From: Neocallimastix lanati (nom. inval.)
Lineage: Eukaryota; Neocallimastigomycota; Neocallimastigomycetes; Neocallimastigales; Neocallimastigaceae
NCBI GenBank assembly: GCA_016946835.1
Contig: JACVTC010000050.1
Location: 247,501 to 311,500 of the forward strand
DNA length: 64,000 nt
Direction: 5' to 3'
The notes below the pieces were generated by a model, which had not been told where the DNA came from, searched no databases, and was given only the letters and a program-made list of their open reading frames with translations. The position numbers and the translations under genes are program-made. The stretch's first letter is position 1, and every line of letters begins with the position of its first letter. Below, one piece after another: positions 29,918 through 40,659 of the stretch.

Positions 29918-30510
29918 ATGATCTACTTGAGTTGACTAACGCATGATCAATATCTGATGAATATCTATTTCTAGTCTATGAAATAGATGAACAATTAATC
30001 ATACAAATAAACCAGTTATCAAGGTTATTGCTGGTTAATTTATTTTGTAAATCAGCGGTGCTCATGTTAAAGTCTCCAAAAAGAATAGATGAATGATTAG
30101 TGTGATTCTGAAGCCATGCGAAAATTTCAGAGAGTGCATATCGGATTTGTAATGAGTGTTTCTTTGTGGGAATATAGATATTACCTACAGAACTAGAGTG
30201 ATTCCATAGACTATATGTTGTTAAAGAAACAAGATGAGTATAGGAATTATCTTCAAGTACTGCTTGACATGAGACATGATACCTAAGATATAAACCTATG
30301 CAACCTGGTGTATTTGGATCCATTCTTTTCTGGAAATATATGTAGTTGGGAAGTGTTACTTTACATGGATTTATAGCATCATTGGTACTATTACCTTTTT
30401 CCTGAAAACATAGGAATAATAGTGTTGAAGAACTCAATACTATCTCTTTTTACAAAATTCAATCCATTAGTATTCCAAATTCCAACTAAGACAAAAATAA
30501 GTCTTTTCTG
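29918..30510 (-). pseudogene. LINE endonuclease fragment (APE/exonuclease-endonuclease-phosphatase fold)
   Basis: Read across at least two frameshifts, the minus strand gives the hallmark motifs in order: WNTNGL (start of the domain), LFLCFQEKG (the LQE-type metal-binding Glu), NIYIPTKKH, ILFGDFNMS (GDFN catalytic motif) and SDIDHALVN (the final Asp-His motif, about 29918-29966). In active elements this domain nicks target DNA for target-primed reverse transcription. The longest intact piece is 29976-30437. The preceding part (30467-30838) starts MSVKKITKFNNSFF and is not recognised. Confidence 0.8.
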
Positions 30511-30990
30511 TGTTAGAATGTGAAATTGGATTTTGAAAAATACCATTAGGTATATTGGGAGCATTAAGATCATAATTGCCCTTTATAACATTTACTAAAT
30601 TAATTGAACTGAGATTTGCTGAGTTTGTATTATTGGATAAGTTATCAGATATTAAATTTAGTTTTAAATGTTGAAAAGAAACTTTATCATTCCATTCGGA
30701 ACTTCTACAATACGAAAATTTAAATCCTGATATTGCTTTGTCAAATACTTGTTCAAATTTTACGTAGTTAACATTTGGAGAGCATATTTTTATCCTGAAG
30801 AAACTATTATTGAATTTAGTAATTTTTTTCACTGACAAAATATTATCTATAAATTTTTTGCATCAAGAATGAATAAATTCTTTCATTTTAGCATTGGTTC
30901 ATGAGTGTATACCAAGGACAAAAATCAACCTTGTATTGTCAATAGATGTTCTATAACAGCGAGAACCCCGGTGAAATATCTTTTCCATAA

Positions 30991-31079
30991 TAAATTACAA
31001 ATTGATAAAAATGAAACTAATATAAATTAAGAAGTAAAAATTGAATAAAAAGATATTATATATATTTATACTGATTTTT

Positions 31080-31126
<47 letters not shown>

Positions 31127-31622
31127 CTGGAAAAAAATGCACTTCCAATAGTTTATTAAATAGATTATTTAAATTTTATGTATTACATTTTTCAAAAAAA
31201 AAAAAAAATAAAAAAAAATAAAAAAATATACATTATACAAATATTTATACTGATATATATTCATATTTTTTTTATTTTTTATTCTTTAATTTTATTTTTC
31301 TTTTTTTTAAAAAATATATATATATATATAGATAGAAATTGATATATATATACATTCTTTGATATATTCATTTTATATTTTTATTATTTATTTATTTTTT
31401 ATTATTATTATTTTAAATATTAAATATTTTTAGTATTAATATTTTATTTGTAAAATTTAAATTCCTCTTATTTCTAAATGTTTTTTATTTTTTTTCTATA
31501 TTCTTTTCTTTCTAATCCTTTTTGTCAAAGATTAAATTAATTTTCTCTCTAAATTATTTTCATTGTTAAATAATAGAAAAAATAACAAATTTTGGATTAT
31601 CATTGTTTTTCCTATTACTTTA

Positions 31623-31675
<53 letters not shown>

Positions 31676-32413
31676 CCTTAAATAAATCAATTATCAAACC
31701 ATTAATGTATCTTATTTCTCATTTAATCTTCTTTTATTTTAATTAAAAAAAAAAGAAAATAATAGAAAAATAATTTTCAATGGTTTTATTATGAAGATTT
31801 TTTTTTAATAATATGAACAATTATTTGACATTTAATAAATAAATTATACTCTTATAATATAAAAAACAAATGAAATACTATTATGGAAAAAAAAATTTTA
31901 AAGAATAATCATTTATATTATTATATATTTTTTAATTTTAATTTAGTTATAAAAAAATAATGATATATATATATCCTTTTTTAAATATTAAATCTAATTA
32001 TAAAAAAAAAATTCTTTTTAAAAAATATATAAAATGCGAAGTTAATTTTTCTTTATATATTTTTTTATCTAGTAAAATAAAAATAATCTATCTTTAAATT
32101 AATTTAAAAGGAAATATCATTTTCTTCATTATTTTTTTATTCTTTTTTATTATTATTAATTTAAATTTTGTTATATTTGTTTTTATTTTTAAAATTAAAT
32201 AAAAAAATTAATATTATATATATTTTTGTAATTTGAAGATGGATTAGTTTTTAATTTTCTATTTTTTGTTTTTTTTTTTGTATTTTTTGTTGTTTACTTT
32301 TGATTTTTTTTTCTTTTGAATTTCTTTTTCTTTTTATAAATTTAACAAAAGCAGAAATTTCGTTAAATAATAAAGTCGTTTTTGGTAATAAAAATTCCAA
32401 ATCTGTTGTTTAA
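30991..32413. other. Intergenic between LINE relic and Ras gene
   Basis: AT-rich DNA with a 42-nt poly-T at 31082-31123 directly followed by AGACTGG, a poly-T of about 50 nt at 31622-31671, and no coding signal. The region from about 32340 to 32413 is the likely 3' untranslated part of the Ras gene. Confidence 0.7.
31082..31180 (-). mobile_element. Possible retroelement tail (CCAGTCT followed by poly(A) on the minus strand)
   Basis: Read on the minus strand, this is CCAGTCT followed by 42 A residues, the same junction as at the end of the SINE-like copy at 38911-38940. Just before it, the minus strand has CTATTTAATAAA...GGAAGTG, which resembles the 50-bp tandem unit at 9771-9920. It may be the severely 5'-truncated end of a retroelement. 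Short, therefore tentative. Confidence 0.4.
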
Positions 32414-33406
32414 TTACATAACAACACACTTTGGCTTCTTATTCTTTCTTCTACGGTGTGGAGAATTTCTAGATGAACCCTTCATTCCATGTTCAGATTC
32501 TCTATTATATCTCTTTATTTCTCTAACAAGAGTATAGAAAGCTTCATCTACATTAATTTTATGCTTAGCAGAAGTTTCCATAAACTTACAACCAAATTGC
32601 TTAGCTAATTCATAACCTTCTTGAATAGCAACAGCTCTCTAAATAATCATTTTTATAAAATTCTATTAATATCTTTCTAATTTATTACTATTATTTAAAA
32701 AATTTTTTTTACATACTTCATGTTCTAAATCACACTTGTTTCCAATAATAATAACTGGGAAATAATCCTTATCCTTTACTCTTAAAATTTGTTGGTAGAA
32801 TGTAGATATTTCATCAAATGAATTTCTAGATACAATTGAGTAAACACATAAGAAACCTTCACCAGTTCTCATATACTATAATTAATAAAAATAAAAAATT
32901 AATATTTAAATCGCATTTTAAATATTTATATATTAAAACCTACTTGTTCTTTTGTTTTCCACATAAAGTTTTTTTTTTCAATTATAAACATTTGTTAGAT
33001 ATTAGTTTATTCATATTTTTATTTCTACTATCTCTACTCTTTAATAAATAAATTATTTATTTTTTAAATTACCTCTCATAGCACTGTATTCTTCTTGACC
33101 AGCAGTATCAAGAACATCAAGTAAAGCGACTTCATCATCAATAACACATTGCTTTCTATATGAATCTTCAATAGTTGGATCGTATTCATCAACGAAGTGG
33201 GATTGAATAAATTGAATAGTTAAGGCAGACTTACCAACACCACCACCGCCAACAACAACTATTTTTATATTTTTTATAAAAATATTATTTACATTTAATT
33301 TTAAAACATTTAAATTTAAAATCCTTTGTATTTGTATTTAGATTTTAAATATTTATATTATTTATTTACCGATTTTGTATTCACGTAAAACTTGTGGCTT
33401 AGACAT
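32414..33406 (-). CDS. Ras-family small GTPase (five exons including a 5-nt micro-exon)
   Basis: Model complement(join(32414..32638, 32717..32875, 32944..32948, 33073..33258, 33370..33406)): 612 nt, 203 residues. It is a clear Ras orthologue: P-loop GGGGVGKS (10-17; Gly at position 11 as in yeast Ras), effector loop YDPTIEDSY (32-40), [19 protein letters not shown] (switch II), NKCD (116-119), ETSAK (about 143-147), a basic hypervariable tail ([10 protein letters not shown]) and a C-terminal CVVM CAAX box for farnesylation. Residues Gly12, Gly13 and Gln61 are wild-type. The exon AACAA at 32944-32948 supplies the end of Glu and all of Gln in MREQYM; without it the frame is broken. It would act at the plasma membrane in growth and nutrient signalling, as in other fungi. 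A possible 5'-UTR intron lies upstream. Confidence 0.95.
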
Positions 33407-33416
33407 ATTTTAGTTC

Positions 33417-34414
33417 TATATATATAAATAATCTTTTTATTAGCATTTTAAAAATTTCTATTTTCATTCTATTTTCTATTATTTCAATTATTTAAAACTT
33501 TCTTTATACTATCAAATTCCAACTTTTATTTTCATTAATTTAATATTACTTTCTTTTTCATTTTTCTTTTCTTATACTTTCTATTCACTATAATTTTTCT
33601 AATATTTTATTATTTTATTTTCTAGTATTCATCTTTTTTAATAATTTATTTATAATTTTAGAATATTTCAAACTTTATCACTTTCTTCCTTATTTTTTCT
33701 TTCAATATTTTCTATTTACTATCCTTTTCTTATTAAATCTAATATTTACTGTATTATCTATTATTTATTATCATCCTCTTATTTTTATATTTTTTCTATA
33801 AAATTTAGAATTAACTTGTATTTAATTAATCTATAATTTATTAACATTTTCTTCGTTATTTTCCTCCTATAATACTTTCTATTCACTATTTTTTTTCTAA
33901 TATTTTATTATTTTATTTTCTAGAATCAATCTAGAATTTATTAATAGTTTGTTTATTAATTTTGAATATATCAAATATTCTAAATATTAATATATAAAAC
34001 ATAAACAAAACTTATTAACATAATAATAAAATTTAAGAAAAAAATTACGTTTTTTTAATAACTTTTTCCTATCTGATAAATTGTTAAGTTTCTTTTTTTT
34101 TTTTTTGATAAATTGATTCTTTTTTTTTTGGTTTTAATTTGTTAATTTTCAATTTCTAAAATTTTATTGTTAATTAATTTCTTTTTCTTTTCTTTTAGTT
34201 TTCAAAGAATTACTTTCTTAAATATAGATAAAAGGAAAGAAAAAGAAAACTATTGATAAAAATTAAGACTTATCCAATTACTAAATAATATGTTTAGATT
34301 ATAAAATAATATATATTTATTATTTTTTTTATTATTTTTATTATTATATTAAACTTTTACTTTACATTTTTAATTATTTATATTTATATTTAATAAAAAC
34401 AAAAAAAAACTTAC
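33417..34414 (-). other. Possible 5'-UTR intron of the Ras gene
   Basis: On the minus strand AT|GTAAGT at 34414 is a near-consensus donor, and TATATAG|AAC at about 33417 lies nine bases before the Ras ATG. The 1-kb stretch between is pyrimidine-rich on the plus strand and has no frame. A leader intron would explain the strong donor. It contains two divergent direct repeats of about 50 bp (33575-33625 and 33872-33923, with TTCTATTCACTAT and TTTTATTTTCTAG). Unproven without RNA. Confidence 0.4.
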
Positions 34415-35851
34415 ATTAAATAATTACTTTTTTTTTTATACTACTACTTAATTTTTTTATTTATTTATTTATTTATTTTTTTTATTCTTTTTTTTTTTTT
34501 TTTTTTTTTTTTGTTTAAAAGAAAAAATTTTTATAAAAAAAGCGAAAATATTTTATTTTTATCTTATCACCATTTTAATTATAATAATCTTCATCATTCT
34601 ATTATTATTATTATTATTATTATTTATTAATTATTATAGTTATATATAATAAATATTAATAGAATTTTTAATAATCTAATTATTATTAAAATGATTTGAA
34701 ATATTTTTAATTATAATTTATAAATCTAATATATTACAATGTATATTAAATCCAATAAAAATAGTGTATAAATTTGAGATATGTCAAATAATATATTAAA
34801 ATATAATTTATTATATTATATTAATAAATTAATAATAACAATAGATTTATTTATATTAGTTACATAAATTTTCATATATTATTATTAATATTAATATTCA
34901 AAGTTTAAGATTAATATATTATTTCCAATGATAATGTATTAAATATTTTATTTTTGCATATAATACAATACATTCTTATCCAATATAAATAATGTAATAT
35001 AAATTTAATATATTTGCTATATATTTAAATTATCTTTAATTTAATTTGAATTATTTTTAATATATAACTTAATATTCTAATAATATTAAATAATTAATAT
35101 ATTTAATTTAATATTTTCGAAATAAAATATAATTAAGGATTATATATATCGAAATATATCGAATGAATATATCCTAATTCAACTATGTAAACAATTCTCT
35201 ATAATATTACACAATCACATTTTTTAATGTAATCACATTTTTATAATAAACTTTATATTATTTATTTAACAATTTATTAATTACAATATAATTAAATTAT
35301 TAAATAATATAAAAAGAATAAATTAATAGAAAGAATATATAATAGAAATAATAAAAAATAAAAATAGTATATAATAGAAATAGTAAATAATAGAAATAAT
35401 GTATAATAGAAATATATTTAATATAAAATATATAATATATAAAATAAAATAATAGAATTAGAAAATCTATATATTATATATTATATATTTTATATTTTAT
35501 AATATAATATATAGATTTTCTAATTCTATTATTTTATCAATTATTTACTAAATTCAATTTGTTAGAAGATAAATTTAATCAATATATTATAAATACTATT
35601 ACAGTAACTATAACTATTTTATAATGATATAAATACATTAGGAATTCATATTTTTATTTTATATACAATATAATATAGATATTTATAATAAAAGATAAAT
35701 ATATTTTAATCATTTTTAAAATTTTATTGTAAATATCTCAAAAACAATTACTAATTTAATGTAAATAAATATATAATAAATTAAATAAAAAAGATTTTCA
35801 AATAATATGATTAAAAATATATGGGTAGAAATTAATCTATTTTTAATAATA
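34415..35851. other. Gene-free AT-rich DNA with a perfect hairpin
   Basis: No coding signal. Contains a poly-T run near 34490-34512, an (ATT)n run at 34601-34625 and the 33-bp perfect inverted repeat at 35444-35537. Confidence 0.7.
35444..35537. repeat. 33-bp perfect inverted repeat
   Basis: Arms 35444-35476 and 35505-35537 are exact reverse complements around a 28-nt loop made only of A and T. The arms contain TAGAATTAGAAAATCTATAT. It is one of several foldback structures in the gene-free parts of the window. Confidence 0.95.
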
Positions 35852-36085
35852 TTTAATTTTATTTTATTTAATTTTATTTTATTTCATTTTATTTTATTTT
35901 ATTTTATTTTATTTTATTTTATTTTATTTTATTTTATTTAATTTTATTTTATTTTATTTTATTTTATTTTATTTTATTTTATTTTATTTTATTTTATTTT
36001 ATTTTATTTTATTTTATTTTATTTTATTTTATTTTATTTTATTTTATTTTATTTTATTTTATTTTATTTAATTTTATTTTTATTT
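35852..36085 (-). repeat. (TAAAA)n array forming the tail of a SINE-like element
   Basis: About 47 copies of TTTTA on the plus strand, with a few TTTAA interruptions. It abuts the element at 36093-36306 exactly where the sister copy at 38.7 kb has its poly(A) tail. On the element's strand it is (TAAAA)n, so the array is probably an expanded retroposon tail. Confidence 0.85.
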
Positions 36086-36092
36086 TTTTTTT

Positions 36093-36306
36093 AAGAATAG
36101 GATTAATGAGAGGAATAGTTAATAAAGTCTCTTCCTTAAACGTATCAGACTCTTAATGAATTATCTGATATACTGTTTCTGTGTCGACTCGAATCTCTAA
36201 GCAAGACTAATATAAAAGGCATTTCCTATAAGCCGCTATATACGATGGGCTTCTTTTCAGTGATATCTTGAACCATCATTGAGGGAGGAACATATATACT
36301 AATCTA
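36093..36306 (-). mobile_element. SINE-like element, copy 1
   Basis: This 214-bp GC-richer segment is homologous to the reverse complement of 38700-38915. Shared words include GTCGA, CTAAGCAAG, GGGCTTCTT and ACTAATCT. Its 3' end, on the minus strand, joins a (TAAAA)n tail. No open frame. The complex sequence continues on the plus side to about 36570, without a match to the other copy, and may be a second inserted fragment. Confidence 0.75.
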
Positions 36307-36575
36307 CTTTGCACTAGCAATTATATAGTTTAGAAACAGTAATACTTACCATGGCGAGTGATCATCCAACTTCATTTATTAGGAAAATCATGCTAGGAGA
36401 ATGAAAATTGCGTAATATATATTCAAGAGGAAGTCACGGGGATAAAAATTGGAATAACTAAAAATTAGGTTTAAGTGTAAATCAAATTCGAATAGTTTGA
36501 TCCTTAGCTATATCTATAACCACTATACTAGGATTTCCATTTACTTTAACCAATAATCAAAATATATATGTTTTT
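36307..36575. other. Unassigned GC-richer, non-coding segment
   Basis: A stretch of higher complexity (for example GGAAGTCACGGGGATAAAAA at about 36429-36449) with no open frame. It directly adjoins SINE-like copy 1 but is not shared with copy 2. It shows only a vague resemblance to part of the poly(A)-tailed segment at 20.9-21.1 kb. Probably further retroelement debris; identity unknown. Confidence 0.4.
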
Positions 36576-37545
36576 AATAAGGAATAAAAAATCCATAAAA
36601 CAAGAATTATTAACTAAAATATATAAATAAAATAGGGATAATAAATAGTACTTATTAATATATTATAACACGTATTTATAATTAATTTTTATTATTAATT
36701 TATTACAAACATTATTTTTTATTTAACATTTATTTATAATAAATTAATGAGAATACTAATTTATTTTCAATTTATTTTCAATTCCTTTAAAAAGTATTAT
36801 AATAATAATTATTAAATTATAAATAAATTTTAATAATTCTATGTTTAAATTATATGTACGTAATGTTTTTAATAAAATTATTTAAAGCTATTACATTATA
36901 AAATAATTAAAATGTAATATATCTGTGGCTCATTATACTAAAATTTAAATAGATAATCTGAATATCACGTGGATAATGTAAAAAATGAGATTTTTTCATT
37001 GAAATTTATTTTAATATATAAATTTTAATCATTTTAAAACTTTATTATTATTAATTTTAATTGTAGGATTTTAAAAATTACTATATATTACATTATGTTC
37101 ATAATATATAATTATAAAAATGGACAATTTAAATATATATATTACTAATTATAAAAAATATAATTCATATTAATATATTTGATTAGGTTATTAAATTTAT
37201 GTGATGTGATATAGAATTAATTTGTAATTTTAATTTTAAGATATTATTTTGGTGTTAGAATTTGTTAGATATATGTATCTTACACCTGTAATAAAATTAA
37301 AAATAAAAAAGCTTTTGCCTATAAATAAAGTGATATTTGGTAATATTACTGATTACCTATCACCTAATAAGTGATAAATATAGTTTTATAAATAAATATA
37401 AACTTGTATAATTATTTTTTTAATATTATTATTTTTATTGATCTTCTATTTATTACTTGTAAATATAAATGTTAAAAAAAGTTATACTAATTAAAAGTAT
37501 GAAAAGATTAAAAAAGTTATATAACTTTTTTTAATTAAAACTGTT
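36576..37545. other. Gene-free AT-rich DNA
   Basis: Nothing supported here apart from a short palindrome at about 37507-37535 (AAAAAAGTTAT/ATAACTTTTTT). Confidence 0.6.
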
Positions 37546-38340
37546 CTAACTATTAATATTATAATCTATACTATTTTAAATAATAAATAATAAATAATAC
37601 ATAATAAATAATACATAATAAATAATATATAATAAATAATAAATAATAAATAATAAATAATAAATAATAAATAATAAATAATAAATAATAAATAATAAAT
37701 AATAAATAATAAATAATAAATAATAAATAATAAATAATAAATAATAAAATACAAATAATAAATAATAAATAATAAACTATTAATATTATAATCTATACTA
37801 TTTTAAATAATAAATAATAAATAATAAACTATTAATATTATAATCTATACTATTTTAAATAATAAATAATAAATAATAAATAATAAATAATAAATAATAA
37901 ATAATAAATAATAAATAATAAATAATAAATAATAAATAATGAAATACAAATAATAAATAATAAATAATAAACTATTAATATTATAATCTATACTATTTTA
38001 AATAATAAATAATAAATAATACATAATAAATAATACATAATAAATAATACATAATAAATAATAAATAATAAATAATAAATAATAAATAATAAATAATAAA
38101 TAATAAATAATAAATAATAAATAATAAATAATAAATAATAAATAATAAATAATAAATAATAAATAATAAATAATAAATAATAAATAATAAATAATAAATA
38201 ATAAATAATAAATAATAAATAATGAAATACAAATAATAAATAATAAAAAATAAATAATAAATAATAAATAATAAATAATAAATAATAAATAATAAATAAT
38301 AAATAATAAATAATAAATAATATATAATATATAATGAATA
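37546..38340. repeat. Higher-order satellite of a 7-bp unit (TAAATAA)n
   Basis: Long runs of TAAATAA are interrupted at least four times (starting about 37548, 37774, 37828 and 37969) by the same spacer, which contains AACTATTAATATTATAATC and TATACTATTTTAAATAAT. Spacer words GAAATACAAATAAT and ACATAATAAATAAT also recur. This is a two-level array of nearly 0.8 kb. The Tyr/Leu/Ile-rich frames on the minus strand are repeat artefacts. Confidence 0.9.
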
Positions 38341-38699
38341 ATAATAAATAATATATGACATATAATAAAATATATTATTTAATATATAACACATTAATAT
38401 ATAATAAATTATAAAAAAATAAAACATTTTGCTATTGGCGTTTTTTTCATGTGTTTAATTTTAATTTAAAATTAAATATTATTATTAATAATATAATAAT
38501 CTTATATTCATATTTCAAACATTTGTACATTAATTTAATACTAAACTTAATATATTATAATAGAAAATCAAAATTAACATTTTTTTTTTTTTAAAAAAAA
38601 AGCCAAAAGGAATTAATTAAAATGTATACATAGCAAAAATAACATAAAATATAGTATATATAGTGTTTTTATAATTATATATTATGTTGTTTTTTTTGT

Positions 38700-38909
38700 G
38701 AGAAGATTAGTGTAATTGTTCTTCCCTCCATGATGATTCAAGAGATCAATGAGAAGAAGCCCAACGTATAAAGCGGCGTATAGGGAATGTTTTTCATATT
38801 AACCTTGCTTAGAAAGAGGACCACATCGACTCCGAAAACGGTATGGCAAGAAATCCATTGAGAGTCTAATACAAGAGACCCTATTGACCTTCCCTTTTGT
38901 TAATCCCAG

Positions 38910-38940
<31 letters not shown>
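38700..38940 (+). mobile_element. SINE-like element, copy 2, with poly(A) tail
   Basis: The body at 38700-38912 ends in CCCAGTCT and a 28-nt A tail (38913-38940). It is about three-quarters identical to the reverse complement of 36093-36306. There is no open frame. Weak tRNA-promoter-like words (TTAGTGTAATTG near 38707 and GATTCAAGAG near 38733) suggest a tRNA-derived SINE, but they fall short of proper A and B boxes. A LINE 3' end is the alternative. Confidence 0.75.
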
Positions 38941-38943
<3 letters not shown>

Positions 38944-39247
38944 AATAATGAAATAAAAATATATAATATAGAAAATTCGAGTTGATTACCATATTTTTTT
39001 TTTTTATTACAATTAGTTGACTATATTAAGTGTGAATTTAAAGTTTAGCATTGACTATACCATGAGTATAAAAAAAATTTTTATCTAGTTTCAAAAAAAT
39101 ATAATTTTTATATAATAAATTAATATTTATTAATAACATTAAATATTAATATAATAAATTAAGTAAGGTAAGGGAACGTCATTTTCTTAAGAATAAAAGG
39201 ATAATTAAATATTAAATATATTTATTTAAATTAATATTTTGAAAATG

Positions 39248-39279
<32 letters not shown>

Positions 39280-39505
39280 TTTTTTTTAATGAGTTTTAAT
39301 TCTTGTTAAAAAAAGATATGTTGTTTTATTATCAAATATTTTAATAATAATAATAATAATAATAATAAATGTGATAATCTAAAATATTAATTTTCATTAT
39401 ATATTAAAATAATAGTAAAAATAATAATAAATAAATAAATAAATAATAAAATACATTATATAAACTATTAAAATTTTTAAAAATATTATATCACCAAATT
39501 GTAAA

Positions 39506-39547
<42 letters not shown>

Positions 39548-40091
39548 TTTTTAAAAAAAAAAATTTTATATTTTTAAATTTTGAAAAATAAATATAATAA
39601 TAATCACTAAAAAAAAAAAATTAATATATATATAAATAAAAGTAATAATAAATAATATAATTAAAAAAAAAAAAATAATAAAAAATAAATAAATAAAATA
39701 TTTTATAACATTTTTTAAGATAATTTAATTATTGCGGATTTATTTTATTTTATTTTATTTTATTTTATTTTTAATTTACTTTATTAAAAAGAATAAATAC
39801 GATAATAATAATAATAATAATAATAATACTAATGAAAAAAATAAAAATAAAATAAAGAGTGGGAAAAAAATAAAATAAATAAACAAGTTAATAAATTAAT
39901 GAATAAATAATAAGTTAAATAAAATAAAATAAAATAAAATAAAATAAAAAAAAGATATAATTATACTTTATAATAAAATTTATATATTAATAAGGATTAA
40001 CATGTATTAATATAAAACTATTAATTAATTATAATATATATGAATATGTATTCATACACAAATAATTACATATATTATTATTTTTTATTTT
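38941..40091. other. Intergenic, AT-rich
   Basis: No gene. Contains small AAT/ATT, AAAT and TTTTA arrays (39343-39368, 39510-39546, 39740-39770, 39808-39830, 39920-39950). The right edge is the 3' flank of the INCENP gene. Confidence 0.7.
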
Positions 40092-40282
40092 TTATTCATC
40101 ATCATGTAAGATACTACTATCAGCCCTATTTTCATTAGAAGTATGTCGCTTAAAATGTGATCCTTTGAAAATTTCTATAAATTGAAAAATAAAAAATAAA
40201 AAAAAAAGAAAAAAAAGAAAAAAAATATAAATAAAATATTATAACAAAAGCAATTAATATTTATATATATAAAATAAAATAA

Positions 40283-40313
<31 letters not shown>

Positions 40314-40601
40314 TAAAAATAAAAATAAAAATAAAAATAAAAATAAAAATAAAAATAAAAATAAAAATAAAAATAAAATAAAAAATTTACCATCTAAATG
40401 ACAAGGCTTATAACCACCAAAAATATCATCTGGATTAATATCTTTTTGTTTTTCCAATTCTTTTAATAAGTTAGGAGTTTTGGCCCAAGTAGCAACTAAT
40501 GATGCTCTTGAATCTTCTTCGGAATAACTATTATATTAATCAATAAATATAATATTAATGAAAAAAAATTTTATAAATGAAAATTAATTTTAATTAATTT
40601 A

Positions 40602-40659
<58 letters not shown>

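Larger units (their letters stand above)
28139..30990 (-). mobile_element. Decayed LINE (non-LTR retrotransposon)
   Basis: On the minus strand, remnants of one polyprotein occur in the order expected for an APE-type LINE: N-terminal part from a possible ATG at 30988 (MEKIFHRGSRCYRTSIDNT), endonuclease (about 30510-29918), the C-terminal part of the reverse transcriptase (29745-29395) and a terminal domain (29043 to about 28335). Stops and frameshifts break all parts, and the catalytic reverse-transcriptase core is missing, so the copy is dead. The composition is richer in G+C than its surroundings, like other retroelement segments here. It lies 1.4 kb from the 3' end of the Ras gene. Related fragments may exist at 10.1 kb. 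Confidence 0.85.

Noticed and set aside
36307-36575. Homology with the poly(A)-tailed segment at 20.9-21.1 kb
   Set aside because: Only scattered words agree by eye; not enough to call one family without an alignment.
37566-38427. Tyr/Leu/Ile repeat protein on the minus strand
   Set aside because: Translation of the 7-bp satellite; no start context or flanking coding sequence.
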